Counted from the first letter of the stretch, positions 37,831-45,807 are shown. The stretch: 64,000 nt of DNA from Streptomyces seoulensis (GCF_022846655.1 NZ_AP025667.1:2145001-2209000); one strand, 5' to 3'. Notes: generated by a model from the letters alone, not told the origin. Made by a program: numbers and translations.

Positions 37831-38127
37831 ATGCAGTGTCCGAAGTGCCATGCGCCGATGCATACCTACAACCGCAACGGCGTCCAGATAGAGCAGTGCA
37901 ACGGCTGCCGCGGCATCTTCCTCGACTACGGCGAGCTGGAGGCGCTGACCCGTATGGAGTCCCAGTGGACCCAGCCCGGCCCGCCGCCGCCCGCCCCGCA
38001 GGGTTACCCCGCCGCCGCCCCGGCCGCGCCCGCCTGGGGTGCCCCGCACGGCGGTCACCACGGTGGCGGCCACTACGGCGGCCACCACCGCCACAAGAGC
38101 TTCGGCCACATGCTGTTCTCGAGCTGA
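37831..38127 (+). CDS. TFIIB-type zinc-ribbon protein with His/Gly-rich tail
   Basis: 98 residues. Cys3-x2-Cys6 and Cys23-x2-Cys26 form a zf-TFIIB zinc ribbon (CPKCHAPM...QCNGCRGIFLDYGELEAL). The rest is a Pro/Ala linker and a His/Gly-rich tail (HGGHHGGGHYGGHHRH) that could bind metal. Start ATG 37831, with GAGGAG 12 nt before. Function unknown. It ends 9 bp before a long bidirectional terminator. Confidence 0.85.
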   Translation: MQCPKCHAPMHTYNRNGVQIEQCNGCRGIFLDYGELEALTRMESQWTQPGPPPPAPQGYPAAAPAAPAWGAPHGGHHGGGHYGGHHRHKSFGHMLFSS

Positions 38128-38136
38128 GTCCGGGCA

Positions 38137-38179
38137 CGAAGAAGCCCCCGGCCGTGCGAGACGGCCGGGGGCTTCTTCG
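38137..38179. terminator. Bidirectional terminator between zinc-ribbon gene and tRNA array
   Basis: Perfect 19-bp stem (38137-38155 / 38161-38179, with AAGAAGCCCCCGGCC in the left arm) and a GCGAG loop. Ends carry A/T runs on both sides, fitting termination from either direction. Confidence 0.92.
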
Positions 38180-38184
38180 GTGTG

Positions 38185-38256
38185 TGGACGATACTGGGAT
38201 TGAACCAGTGACCTCTTCCGTGTCAGGGAAGCGCTCTCCCGCTGAGCTAATCGTCC
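38185..38256 (-). tRNA. tRNA-Val (GAC), copy 3 of the array
   Basis: Cloverleaf of 72 nt: acceptor GGACGAT/ATCGTCC, anticodon stem CTTCC/GGAAG with loop CTGACAC (anticodon GAC), T-arm ACTGG-TTCAATC-CCAGT, discriminator A. CCA not encoded. Promoter-distal gene of the array. Confidence 0.95.
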
Positions 38257-38309
38257 TCGGGACCACGATCACTCGATGTCACTCCATGGAGCGGATCATG
38301 GGCACTGCG

Positions 38310-38381
38310 TGCGCGATACTGGGATTGAACCAGTGACCTCTTCCGTGTCAGGGAAGCGCTCTCCCGCTGAGCTAATCGCGC
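38310..38381 (-). tRNA. tRNA-Val (GAC), copy 2, variant acceptor stem
   Basis: Same body and anticodon GAC as its neighbours, but the acceptor stem is GCGCGAT/ATCGCGC, with compensatory changes that keep pairing. 72 nt, CCA not encoded. Confidence 0.95.
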
Positions 38382-38407
38382 GGGATGGGACCTCGAAGAA
38401 GATCCAG

Positions 38408-38479
38408 TGGACGATACTGGGATTGAACCAGTGACCTCTTCCGTGTCAGGGAAGCGCTCTCCCGCTGAGCTAATCGTCC
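38408..38479 (-). tRNA. tRNA-Val (GAC), copy 1
   Basis: 72-nt cloverleaf identical to the gene at 38185-38256 (acceptor GGACGAT/ATCGTCC, anticodon loop CTGACAC). CCA not encoded. Confidence 0.95.
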
Positions 38480-38480
38480 T

Positions 38481-38554
38481 TGGAGGTGGAGACGGGATTT
38501 GAACCCGTGTAGACGGCTTTGCAGGCCGTTGCCTCGCCTCTCGGCCACTCCACC
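38481..38554 (-). tRNA. tRNA-Cys (GCA)
   Basis: Acceptor GGTGGAG/CTCCACC with discriminator U, anticodon stem ACGGC/GCCGT with loop CTGCAAA (anticodon GCA). The CCA end is encoded (38481-38483), unlike the Val genes. It is separated from the next Val gene by one base. Confidence 0.94.
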
Positions 38555-38592
38555 AGGAGTGTAGGGGATCGGGAAGACCCCTAGTTCCTGCG

Positions 38593-38665
38593 AGCGGACG
38601 ACGAGGCTCGAACTCGCGACCTCAACCTTGGCAAGGTTGCGCTCTACCAACTGAGCTACGTCCGC
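38593..38665 (-). tRNA. tRNA-Gly (GCC)
   Basis: Acceptor GCGGACG/CGTCCGC, D-arm GCTCAGTTGGTAGAGC, anticodon stem AACCT/AGGTT with loop TGCCA inside TTGCCAA (anticodon GCC), T-loop TTCGAGC, discriminator U. First gene of the leftward tRNA array. Confidence 0.94.
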
Positions 38666-38706
38666 TTGTCGTTTCGGTCGGCTTGCGCGTCCCGGCGACG
38701 TGTTGA

Positions 38707-38734
38707 ACTCTAGCGGATTCCTGAGCCAGCACAA
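38707..38734 (-). promoter_or_regulatory. Promoter of the leftward tRNA array
   Basis: On the minus strand: TTGTGC (38729-38734), 16-nt spacer, TAGAGT (38707-38712), a good principal-sigma type promoter about 40 bp upstream of tRNA-Gly. Confidence 0.6.
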
Positions 38735-38844
38735 AAACGCGTTTGCGCAGCGTGCTGCGGTGCACCCGGTGGACGCCGTCGTCAAGGCCCCCGCGGGACG
38801 CCTCCCCGGCTCGGCTTTCGGACACCCGGCCTAGACTCGGCCAC

Positions 38845-39918
38845 GTGCTCCACCTCCCGGCCGCCGCCCCCTCCCAGGCTCCTCTGGCCCGCTTCGGCGA
38901 CCGCGTCGCCACCGGCCTCCTGGACGTCACCAGCGACCCCGCCGCCCTCGACTCCACCGGCTTCTGGGCCGTCGTCGCGGACTTCGAGGGCGCGCTGACC
39001 TGCGCACGCTTCGCCGAAGTACGGCACGCGCCCGTGCCCGCCCCGGTACCGGGCGCCTGGCGGGGTCCGGTACCCGAGGAGTGGACGACCTCCCTGGACC
39101 GCGCCGCCTATGTACGGGCCGTGCACCGCATCCGGGAGCACATCGCGGCCGGCGAGGTCTACCAGGCCAACCTGTGCCGCGTGCTGAGCGCGCCGGTCCG
39201 CGCCGACGCCGACGTGGACGCCCTCACCGCCCTGCTGGCCCGCGGCAACCCCGCCCCCTACGCGGGCACCGTACGGCTGCCCGCGCACGGGGTGGAGATC
39301 GCCACCGCCTCGCCGGAGCTGTTCCTGCGCCGGGACGGCCGCACCGTCGAGTCCGGCCCGATCAAGGGCACCGGCCGCACGGAGGCCGACCTGCTGGAGA
39401 AGGACCACGCCGAGAACGTGATGATCGTGGACCTGGTCCGCAACGACATCGGCCGCGTCTGCGCCACCGGCAGCGTCACCGTCCCCGACCTGTGCGTCAC
39501 CGAGAAGCACCCCGGACTGGTCCACCTCGTCTCCACCGTGCGCGGCGAACTGCGCGCCGGCACCGGCTGGCCCGAGCTGCTCGCGGCCGCCTTCCCGCCC
39601 GGCTCGGTCACCGGAGCCCCCAAACAGAGCGCCCTCACGATCATCGCCGCCCTGGAGACAGCGCCGCGCGGCCCCTACTGCGGCGGCATCGGCTGGGTCG
39701 ACGCCGACCGGGGCACCGCCGAGCTGGCCGTCGGCATCCGCACCTTCTGGATCGACCGGTCCCCCGACGGCCCGGCAGCCCTCCGCTTCGGCACCGGCGC
39801 CGGGATCACCTGGGGCTCCGACCCCGACGCGGAGTGGCGCGAGACCGAACTCAAGGCGTCCCGGCTGCTCGCGGTAGCGTCGGGGCAGTACCTGGACAGT
39901 GGAAAGGCCCGCACATGA
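38845..39918 (+). CDS. pabB: Aminodeoxychorismate synthase component I-like chorismate-binding enzyme
   Basis: 357 residues with the chorismate-binding fold. The sequence PIKGTGRTE (Lys174) is diagnostic of aminodeoxychorismate synthase, where anthranilate synthases have Ala. Later blocks EKDHAENVMIVDLVRND and FPPGSVTGAPK are intact. It is shorter than E. coli PabB at the N-terminus and has no fused glutaminase. GTG 38845 is preceded at 7 nt by TAGACT (38832-38837), so the mRNA is probably leaderless. Coupled by ATGA to the lyase gene pabC: folate (pABA) branch. Confidence 0.9.
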   Translation: MLHLPAAAPSQAPLARFGDRVATGLLDVTSDPAALDSTGFWAVVADFEGALTCARFAEVRHAPVPAPVPGAWRGPVPEEWTTSLDRAAYVRAVHRIREHIAAGEVYQANLCRVLSAPVRADADVDALTALLARGNPAPYAGTVRLPAHGVEIATASPELFLRRDGRTVESGPIKGTGRTEADLLEKDHAENVMIVDLVRNDIGRVCATGSVTVPDLCVTEKHPGLVHLVSTVRGELRAGTGWPELLAAAFPPGSVTGAPKQSALTIIAALETAPRGPYCGGIGWVDADRGTAELAVGIRTFWIDRSPDGPAALRFGTGAGITWGSDPDAEWRETELKASRLLAVASGQYLDSGKART

Positions 39919-40736
39919 GCATCTGGCTGGACGGCGCCCTGCGGGACGCCACGACCGCGAGCGTCTCCGTCTTCGACCACGGCCTGACCGTGGGCGACGG
40001 CGTCTTCGAGACGCTGAAGACGGTCGAGGGAAGGCCGTTCGCGCTCACCCGCCACCTCGACCGGCTGACCCGCTCCGCCCGCGGCCTCGGTCTGCCCGAC
40101 CCCGACCACGACGAGGTCACCCGTGCCTGCGCGGCCGTGCTGGAGGCCAACCCCATGCCGCTCGGGCGGCTGCGCGTCACGTACACCGGCGGCCAGGCGC
40201 CCCTCGGCTCGGAGCGCGGCGCGCACGGCCCGACCCTGGTCGTCGCCGTGAGCGGGACCACCCGGCGCCCCGACTCCACGGCCGTCGTCACCGTCCCCTG
40301 GATCCGCAACGAACGCGGCGCCCTCACCGGCCTGAAGACCACCTCGTACGCCGAGAACGTCGTCGCGCTGGCCCGTGCCCGTGAACAGGGCGCGTCCGAA
40401 GGGCTGTTCGCCAACTCCGTGGGGCAGCTCTGCGAGGGCACCGGCTCCAACGTCTTCGTCGTCCTCGACGGCGAGATCCACACCCCGCCGGTCGCCTCCG
40501 GCTGCCTGGCCGGCATCACCCGCGACCTGACCGTCCAGTGGACGGGCGCCAAGGAGACCGACCTGCCGCTGGACGTGCTGGAGCGCGCCGACGAGATCTT
40601 CCTGACCTCCTCGCTGCGCGACGTGCAGGCCGTGCACCGGGTCGACGGCCGTGAACTGCCAGGCACGTCGGGCCCGGTGACCGCCAAGGCGATGCGGATC
40701 TTCGAGGAGCGCTCGCGGGCCGACATGAACCCGTGA
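39915..40736 (+). CDS. pabC: Aminodeoxychorismate lyase (PLP class IV aminotransferase fold)
   Basis: 273 residues. Converts 4-amino-4-deoxychorismate to p-aminobenzoate and pyruvate. Class IV features: FDHGLTVGDGVFETLK, the PLP lysine in LKTTSYAENVVAL, and EGTGSNVFVV. The start overlaps the pabB stop. Branched-chain aminotransferase-like members exist in this family, but pairing with pabB supports the lyase role. Confidence 0.9.
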   Translation: MSIWLDGALRDATTASVSVFDHGLTVGDGVFETLKTVEGRPFALTRHLDRLTRSARGLGLPDPDHDEVTRACAAVLEANPMPLGRLRVTYTGGQAPLGSERGAHGPTLVVAVSGTTRRPDSTAVVTVPWIRNERGALTGLKTTSYAENVVALARAREQGASEGLFANSVGQLCEGTGSNVFVVLDGEIHTPPVASGCLAGITRDLTVQWTGAKETDLPLDVLERADEIFLTSSLRDVQAVHRVDGRELPGTSGPVTAKAMRIFEERSRADMNP

Positions 40737-40806
40737 CCCCCCATCCGCCGGGCGGGCGCCGGTAATTCGGCTGAGCCCGGGCCGCCGAACGGGTAGAACT
40801 CCCGTG

Positions 40807-41631
40807 ATGACGACGACACTGCGGCCGACCGAGCCGCTTCGACAGCACGCGGACGGAACCCGTTCGCGCCGCTTCCAGGTCTGTGTGAACAGCCGCCCGG
40901 CCGGTGAGGTCCACCTGGGCACCTCGCCGTTCCTCGGCCCCTCGGTGGCCCGCGTCACCGAGCTGCGGATCGACGAGCCCGACCGGCGGCGCGGCCGGGG
41001 CACCGTGGCCATGCTCGCCGCCGAGGAGGTCGCGCGCGGCTGGGGCTGCCGCCAGATCGAGCTGACGCTCCCGGCCGGCGCGGAGGCAGCGTCCCGGCTA
41101 GCCGACGCCCTCGGCTACGTCCCGCGCAACCGCGGCATGCGCAAGCGGCTCGGGGACGAGCCCCCGCGACTGCCGCCGGGCAGCACGGCGCGGCCCATGA
41201 CCGAGGCGGAGTTCGCGCTCTGGCAGGCGGCGGAGCGGGTGCGGTACGCGGGGGAGTGGATCGAGCGCGGTGTGCCCGAGGCCGACGCGCACGCCAAGGC
41301 CCGGCGCGACCACGCCACCGTCCTCCCGGACGGGCTGGCCACCGAGGGGGCGTGGTTCGGCGTCCTGGAGCACGAGGGGGACCCGGTGGGCCAGGTGTGG
41401 CTGGGCCGCCGCGAGGGCGAACGCTGGGTCTACGACGTGCAGACCGAGGAGGCGCGGCGCGGCCGGGGCCACGGCCGCGCCCTCATGCTCCTCGCCGAGG
41501 CCCACGCCGTCGCCGAGGGCGAGCAGACCCTCGGCCTCAACGTCTTCGCGGGCAACACCCCGGCCGAGCGGCTGTACGAGTCGCTCGGCTACGAGACGAC
41601 GTACCGCACGCTGAACAAGGCCCTGCTGTAG
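40807..41631 (+). CDS. Tandem-domain GNAT acetyltransferase
   Basis: 274 residues with two GNAT-like modules: an N-terminal one with VTELRIDEPDRRRGRGTVAMLAAEE and a C-terminal one with YDVQTEEARRGRGHGRALMLLAE and NTPAERLYESLGYE. Both keep the R-x-x-G-x-G/A acetyl-CoA loop. ATG 40807 is 7 nt after TAGAAC (40794-40799), suggesting a leaderless start; GTG 40804 is adjacent. Substrate unknown. Ends 4 bp from a convergent DsbA-like gene. Confidence 0.85.
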   Translation: MTTTLRPTEPLRQHADGTRSRRFQVCVNSRPAGEVHLGTSPFLGPSVARVTELRIDEPDRRRGRGTVAMLAAEEVARGWGCRQIELTLPAGAEAASRLADALGYVPRNRGMRKRLGDEPPRLPPGSTARPMTEAEFALWQAAERVRYAGEWIERGVPEADAHAKARRDHATVLPDGLATEGAWFGVLEHEGDPVGQVWLGRREGERWVYDVQTEEARRGRGHGRALMLLAEAHAVAEGEQTLGLNVFAGNTPAERLYESLGYETTYRTLNKALL

Positions 41632-41635
41632 CGGC

Positions 41636-42160
41636 TCAGGCCCCCGCGTCCGCCAGCAGGCGGTCGGCGATCTCCTCGATCCGCTCGCGCAGCCCGTCCT
41701 GGCTCTTGCCGCCGTCCAGCCGCTCGTCGCCGATGACATAGGTCGGGGTGCCGGTGACGCCGATCGCCTTGCCCTCGGCCTGGTCGGCGTCCACGATCAG
41801 GATGTGCCGCCCGTCGATCAGCGCGACGTCGAACTCCTCGGCGTCCAGGCCGAGTTCGCGGGCCACGTCGACCAGTACGGCCTCGCCCCGCCGGTCGAGC
41901 TCCTCGACCCGGGCCAGCACCGCCTCGATGTACGGCCAGCCCTGCCCCTGCTCCACCGCCTCCTCGGCGGCCTGGGCGGCGGCGAAGGAGTGCTTGTGCT
42001 TCTCCAGCGGGAAGTGCCGCAGCCGGATCTCCAGCCGGTCGCCGTAGCGGGCGCGCAGGGCGCGTACGTCGTCCAGGGCGGCGCGGCAGTCGGGGCACTG
42101 GAGTTCGCACCAGACGTCGAGCACGACGGGCTCGGGGTGTGCGGGGGAGGTGTCGCTCAT
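41636..42160 (-). CDS. DsbA-family thioredoxin-fold oxidoreductase
   Basis: 174 residues, no signal peptide, so cytoplasmic. Redox motif Cys22-Pro-Asp-Cys25 near the N-terminus (WCELQCPDCRAAL), a helical insertion, and the cis-proline segment GVTGTPTYVIGD. The closest named group is FrnE-like/DSBA oxidoreductases. It probably handles protein or small-thiol disulfides. ATG 42160; possible ribosome site GGGGGAGG just upstream on the minus strand. Confidence 0.87.
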   Translation of the reverse strand: MSDTSPAHPEPVVLDVWCELQCPDCRAALDDVRALRARYGDRLEIRLRHFPLEKHKHSFAAAQAAEEAVEQGQGWPYIEAVLARVEELDRRGEAVLVDVARELGLDAEEFDVALIDGRHILIVDADQAEGKAIGVTGTPTYVIGDERLDGGKSQDGLRERIEEIADRLLADAGA

Positions 42161-42380
42161 GCGGCCAGTCTTCCAGGCGGGCGGGGCCCGGCCCAATCCC
42201 GGCCGTCCCGGAGACGGGACCGGGGCATCCCTGAGAAGTCCCTGATCTCCGGGCCTGACCATGGCCCCGCCGGGTCCGGACGGTGCAGGATGGAAGGGAC
42301 GAAGCGCACCGCCGGTGCCCTCGCCGCTCCGGCCCGGAACACCGGACCGGAGGACCGACCGACCCCGCCAGGAGGACCGG

Positions 42381-42839
42381 ATGCTCGCCGAGACCATCTG
42401 CTCCGCCGTGTCCGCGGCGGGCCTGGGCATCGCCGCGGTCACCGCGTACCGCAAGCGCTTCCTGACCGCCCTGCGCATCACGGCCTACTCGCTGATCCCG
42501 GTCGGCCTGGTGATGACGGGCGCCGTCGGCTGGCTCGCCTCGACCGCCTTCAGCCCGCTGGCCTGGGCCGGCTTCGGTGTGCTCGGTGCGTCCTGGGGGC
42601 TCTTCGCCCTCACCCGCGCCGTGGAGCGCCGCCGGGGCGTCCGTGCCGAGCGGGCCGCCGCCGGTGACGGCAAGGCCACCCCGGTGAGCCCGTCCGCCTC
42701 CGCACCCGCCCTGCGCCAGGGCACCGCTCGCGGCTCCCGGCCCGCCACCTCGTCCGCTCCCGGCTCCTCGGCGTCTCCGGCATCCTCGGCGGACGACTTC
42801 AGCGACATCGAGGCGATCCTCAAGAAGCACGGCATATGA
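42381..42839 (+). CDS. Conserved small membrane protein, unknown function
   Basis: 152 residues. AGGAGG lies 5 nt before the ATG. Two membrane segments (about residues 5-20 around ICSAVSAAGLGIAAVTAY, and SLIPVGLVMTGAVGWLAS with a following WAGFGVLGASWGLFAL) and a Ser/Ala/Pro-rich tail ending in FSDIEAILKKHGI, a short conserved-looking acidic/amphipathic C-terminus that may contact a partner. No known domain. Confidence 0.78.
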   Translation: MLAETICSAVSAAGLGIAAVTAYRKRFLTALRITAYSLIPVGLVMTGAVGWLASTAFSPLAWAGFGVLGASWGLFALTRAVERRRGVRAERAAAGDGKATPVSPSASAPALRQGTARGSRPATSSAPGSSASPASSADDFSDIEAILKKHGI

Positions 42840-43027
42840 GCCGACGGCATATGCCGCACCGATGACCTGGGCATGACGGACGACTCGCCACATACCGTCA
42901 TGGCACGCACGAAACCGTTCACCACGCGGAGCGACGCGAAAACTACGGTACGAATTCGATGAAGTCCCGCTCTTTACGTGAGTGTTGATCGCGTACAGGG
43001 CCTGACCTGGGTCATCATCGCCGCGAG

Positions 43028-43180
43028 ATGGTCGACACGACACAGAGCGAGGCCGCGCCGCAGAAGGACGAGCCGCGCGGATGCCTCTTCGCCCTTTCCC
43101 AGCCACCGCTGATGATCTTCCTGGCGGTGATCGGGTTCCTGATCCTCATGGCCGCGCTGCACGACCTGCTGCTGCTGTGA
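43028..43180 (+). CDS. Small single-span membrane protein, 50 residues
   Basis: ATG 43028 to TGA 43178. An acidic/polar N-terminus (MVDTTQSEAAPQKDEP) precedes one hydrophobic span (PLMIFLAVIGFLILMAAL) and the ending HDLLLL. Codon use is Streptomyces-like. No clear ribosome site, so the start is tentative. Function unknown. Confidence 0.6.
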   Translation: MVDTTQSEAAPQKDEPRGCLFALSQPPLMIFLAVIGFLILMAALHDLLLL

Positions 43181-43253
43181 GCCGTACGCGTCAGTCCCGG
43201 CGTCACCCGCCGGGACCGGCGTCGCCTCGCCCTCCCCCGCGTCGTCCCCGCGC

Positions 43254-43814
43254 TCAGCCCGCCGCCTCCTTGCGGCGCGCCCGGTAGGCGGCCACGTGCA
43301 GCCGGTTCCCGCAGGTGCGGCTGTCGCAGTAGCGGCGCGAGCGATTGCGCGAGAGGTCCACGAAAGCGCGCCGGCAGTCCGGTGCCTCGCAGCGCCGCAG
43401 CCGCTCCTGCTCCCCGGCCACCACGAAGAAGGCCAGCGCCATCCCGCAGTCCGCGGCGAGGTGGTCGGACAGCGACGCGCCGGGGGCGAAGTAGTGCACA
43501 TGCCAGTCGTAGCCGTCGTGGTCCGTCAGGCGCGGGGTGGTGCCCGCGGCCGCGACCAGCTCGTTGATCATCCTGGCCGCCGCGCGGGCGTCCGGCGCGG
43601 CGAAGATCCCGGCGAACCGGGCGCGGATCTCCCGCACGGCCGACAGGTCGGACTCGGACAGCGTGCCGATGTCACTGACGGCGTGGCCGCGTGTGAACTC
43701 CGCCAGCGCCGCCACGTCCCGCAGTCCGTCCGCCGCCGTGTCGTCCTCCGGCGCGGTGTTCACCAGATCCACCACGGTGTCGAGCGCGCACCGGGTGTCG
43801 TGGGTGATCAGCAC
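43254..43814 (-). CDS. ABATE/CGNR zinc-finger putative regulator, second copy in window
   Basis: 186 residues. The C-terminal finger has Cys-x4-Cys-x15-Cys-x4-CGNR (RRCEAPDCRRAF ... RYCDSRTCGNR), identical spacing to the protein at 2139-2714. The N-terminal ABATE region starts TRCALDTVVDLVNT. GTG 43814 is chosen because AGGGAG lies 6 nt upstream; the longer open frame to 44009 is unsupported. It has no obvious divergent target gene; its own operon is monocistronic. Confidence 0.82.
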   Translation of the reverse strand: MLITHDTRCALDTVVDLVNTAPEDDTAADGLRDVAALAEFTRGHAVSDIGTLSESDLSAVREIRARFAGIFAAPDARAAARMINELVAAAGTTPRLTDHDGYDWHVHYFAPGASLSDHLAADCGMALAFFVVAGEQERLRRCEAPDCRRAFVDLSRNRSRRYCDSRTCGNRLHVAAYRARRKEAAG

Positions 43815-43982
43815 GTTTCGCTCCCTGGCCTGAGGGTCGGGCGAGCGCCCGCCGATGGGGGCAGATGGTAGCGACAACCGCGCCCGCCCCACCGGGTGCC
43901 GTCGCGCGGCCACCCCTGCCCCCTGAGAACGCCCGCACGGCCGCCGCGGTTCCCTCGCGGGCCCCGCGCGGCCGAGAACGCA

Positions 43983-44025
43983 CAGCGGCGCCGCCCCGTG
44001 AACGCTCACGATGGCGACGCCGCTG
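43983..44025. terminator. Hairpin terminator after ssgB
   Basis: 8-bp outer arms CAGCGGCG / CGCCGCTG enclose an inner CGTG-AACGCT-CACG stem. It lies about 80 bp past the ssgB stop in the leftward direction. Confidence 0.55.
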
Positions 44026-44103
44026 AGTGCCCTATGCGGTTGTCTCGGCCCGGGCCGTCTCCCCGAGTGGACGGCGCCGGGCGGCTCGGTGGGGTGTCAG
44101 GGC

Positions 44104-44517
44104 CTAGTTCTCCGCCAGGATGTGCGACAGCTCCTGGTCGAGATCGAAGTGCCGGTGTTCCGTGCCGGGCGGCACGGCGGCGTCGGTTCGCTTCAGGAAG
44201 GACTCCAGGGCCCGTGCGGGGGCCTCCAGCAGAGCTTCGCCCTCCGGGGAGCTGAGCGCGATGCAGACGACGCCCTGGCCATGACTGCGCGATGGCCAGA
44301 CGCGGACGTCGCCGGTGCCCGTGGGGCGGTGCAGCCCCTCGGCGAGAAGGTCGCGGGCGAACACCCACTCGACGGTCTCCTCGGCTCCGGTGTGGAAGGT
44401 GGCGTGCACGGCGTAGGGGTCGGCCGTGTCGTACCGCAGGCCTGCGGGGACAGGCAGGGAGGACTCGCTCGACACAACGAGGCGCAGGTGCAGCTCGCAG
44501 CTGACCGTGGTGTTCAT
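44104..44517 (-). CDS. ssgB: Sporulation-specific cell division activator SsgB
   Basis: 137-residue SsgA-like protein, essentially the invariant SsgB of streptomycetes: MNTTVSCELHLRLV, SSLPVPAGLRYDTADPY, EWVFARDLLAEGL and the acidic end FDLDQELSHILAEN. With SsgA it marks septum sites in aerial hyphae and recruits FtsZ. ATG 44517 is taken because it gives the conserved N-terminus; an in-frame upstream extension to 44583 is not conserved. Regulation by developmental sigma factors is known for the family, but no promoter motif is clear here. Confidence 0.97.
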   Translation of the reverse strand: MNTTVSCELHLRLVVSSESSLPVPAGLRYDTADPYAVHATFHTGAEETVEWVFARDLLAEGLHRPTGTGDVRVWPSRSHGQGVVCIALSSPEGEALLEAPARALESFLKRTDAAVPPGTEHRHFDLDQELSHILAEN

Positions 44518-44707
44518 AAGCGCCAGGGCCTTTCGCTCAGTGTGCGCTCGGGGATTCGCACGTCGGCGAAATCGACATGCCACCTACGGTGCCGTTGTAA
44601 ACCCCTCTGAGGGTTTTGCGCGGCTTTACGTACCTCTTCCGGCCGAGAAGTTGTACGAGATCTGCCACCATTCCAGTGACTCATTCGCTCCGGTAGGGTT
44701 TGACCGT

Positions 44708-45160
44708 ATGAATACGGGGAGTGACGAGCCGGGTGAGGTCGCCGTGGTGCCGGACAAGGCGGAGACGGATGAGGGGTCGGCCGGGGACGGCCTCGGCTCG
44801 CGAGCGCCGCAGTTCGTCAAGAGACGCAGGGCCCTGCACCTGAGCTGGCAGGTCGGCGTCTTCGTGATCGGGCTCGCCGTGGTCGCGGCGGGCATCGTCA
44901 TGCTCCCGCTGCCCGGGCCCGGCTGGGTCGTGATCTTCGGCGGCATGGCGATCTGGGCGACCGAGTTCGTCTGGGCCCAGCTCGTGCTGCGCTGGACCAA
45001 GCGCAAGGTCACCGAGGCGGCCCAGAAGGCCCTGGACCCGCGGGTACGCCGCCGCAACATCACCCTCACCGTGATCGGCCTGGTGATCATCGGCGTGCTC
45101 GTCGGGATCTACCTCTGGAAGTTCGGCGTCGTCGTGCCGTGGAAGATCCAGGACCAGTGA
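44708..45160 (+). CDS. PGPGW (TIGR02611-type) transmembrane protein
   Basis: 150 residues. An acidic N-terminal stretch leads to two membrane spans around LPLPGPGWVVIFGG (the family signature PGPGW) and a third, ITLTVIGLVIIGVLVGIYLW. Function unknown. TAGGGT (44694-44699) ends 8 nt before the ATG, suggesting a leaderless transcript. Divergent from ssgB. Confidence 0.88.
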   Translation: MNTGSDEPGEVAVVPDKAETDEGSAGDGLGSRAPQFVKRRRALHLSWQVGVFVIGLAVVAAGIVMLPLPGPGWVVIFGGMAIWATEFVWAQLVLRWTKRKVTEAAQKALDPRVRRRNITLTVIGLVIIGVLVGIYLWKFGVVVPWKIQDQ

Positions 45161-45221
45161 GCCGGTGCCGCAGGTGGTCACAGGCACCCTCTGACATGGG
45201 GTAATGTTCTTCCTGCGCCCA

Positions 45222-45293
45222 GGGCGATTAGCTCAGTGGGAGAGCGCTTCGTTCACACCGAAGAGGTCACTGGTTCGAACCCAGTATCGCCCA
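45222..45293 (+). tRNA. tRNA-Val (CAC), copy 1
   Basis: 72-nt cloverleaf: acceptor GGGCGAT/ATCGCCC, anticodon stem CTTCG/CGAAG with loop TTCACAC (anticodon CAC), T-arm ACTGG-TTCGAAC-CCAGT, discriminator A; CCA not encoded. A -10-like TAATGT lies at 45202-45207. Confidence 0.95.
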
Positions 45294-45304
45294 CCCTGGA
45301 CCGA

Positions 45305-45331
45305 GGCCCGTCCGCGAACAGCGGACGGGCC
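45305..45331. terminator. Terminator of tRNA-Val(CAC) copy 1
   Basis: Perfect 11-bp arms GGCCCGTCCGC / GCGGACGGGCC with a 5-nt GAACA loop, followed by TTCGT, 11 bp after the tRNA. Confidence 0.88.
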
Positions 45332-45628
45332 TTCGTCATGTCCGCGCCCGTCCGTGCGTCGCCACGCAGACGGTCAAGGCTTACTTCCGGACGTACCGGA
45401 CCCTGGCGGGGAGCGGCGGATTCCGGCCGTCGGTGGAAATCCCGACGATATTCCTCGGAATGCGTTCGGATTTCCGCGCAAGTGCGACAACATGCGAATT
45501 CCCGGAGCCGCAGAGTCCGCTCCAAGTCCCTTTTGGAGCAATGCTTCTGATTCCGGGTCACGTCCATCACCCACCGCACGCACGGCACTCGGGGTCCCCG
45601 GCCGCCCACGCGGCGGGGCTGCGGCGGT

Positions 45629-45658
45629 TTGGACTCACCCCGCCCGGACCTGTATGGT
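45629..45658 (+). promoter_or_regulatory. Promoter of tRNA-Val(CAC) copy 2
   Basis: TTGGAC (45629-45634), 18-nt spacer, TATGGT (45653-45658): close to the principal-sigma consensus. Transcription would begin a few bases before the tRNA at 45672. Confidence 0.75.
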
Positions 45659-45671
45659 TCAGTGCGTTGCC

Positions 45672-45743
45672 GGGCGATTAGCTCAGTGGGAGAGCGCTTC
45701 GTTCACACCGAAGAGGTCACTGGTTCGAACCCAGTATCGCCCA
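45672..45743 (+). tRNA. tRNA-Val (CAC), copy 2
   Basis: Identical 72-nt sequence to the copy at 45222-45293, with its own promoter and terminator, so the two are independent transcription units. Confidence 0.95.
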
Positions 45744-45753
45744 CCGGCACGAG

Positions 45754-45782
45754 GAGCCGGTCCGCACACAGCGGGCCGGCTC
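45754..45782. terminator. Terminator of tRNA-Val(CAC) copy 2
   Basis: 12-bp stem (GAGCCGGTCCGC / GCGGGCCGGCTC, one G-T pair) with an ACACA loop, followed by TTCC. Confidence 0.85.
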
Positions 45783-45807
45783 TTCCGCTGTCCGGGGTCC
45801 GCCCCGG

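Larger units (their letters stand above)
45294..45671. other. Spacer between the two tRNA-Val(CAC) genes
   Basis: 378 bp with no convincing coding sequence. It starts with a terminator (45305-45331), then a relatively AT-richer stretch (about 45430-45560), and ends with a good promoter for the second tRNA (45629-45658). Confidence 0.6.

Noticed and set aside
45294..45671. Integration scar or mobile element between the duplicated tRNA-Val(CAC) genes
   Set aside because: No integrase or att-like repeat beyond the tRNAs themselves; each tRNA has its own promoter or terminator, so simple duplication explains it.
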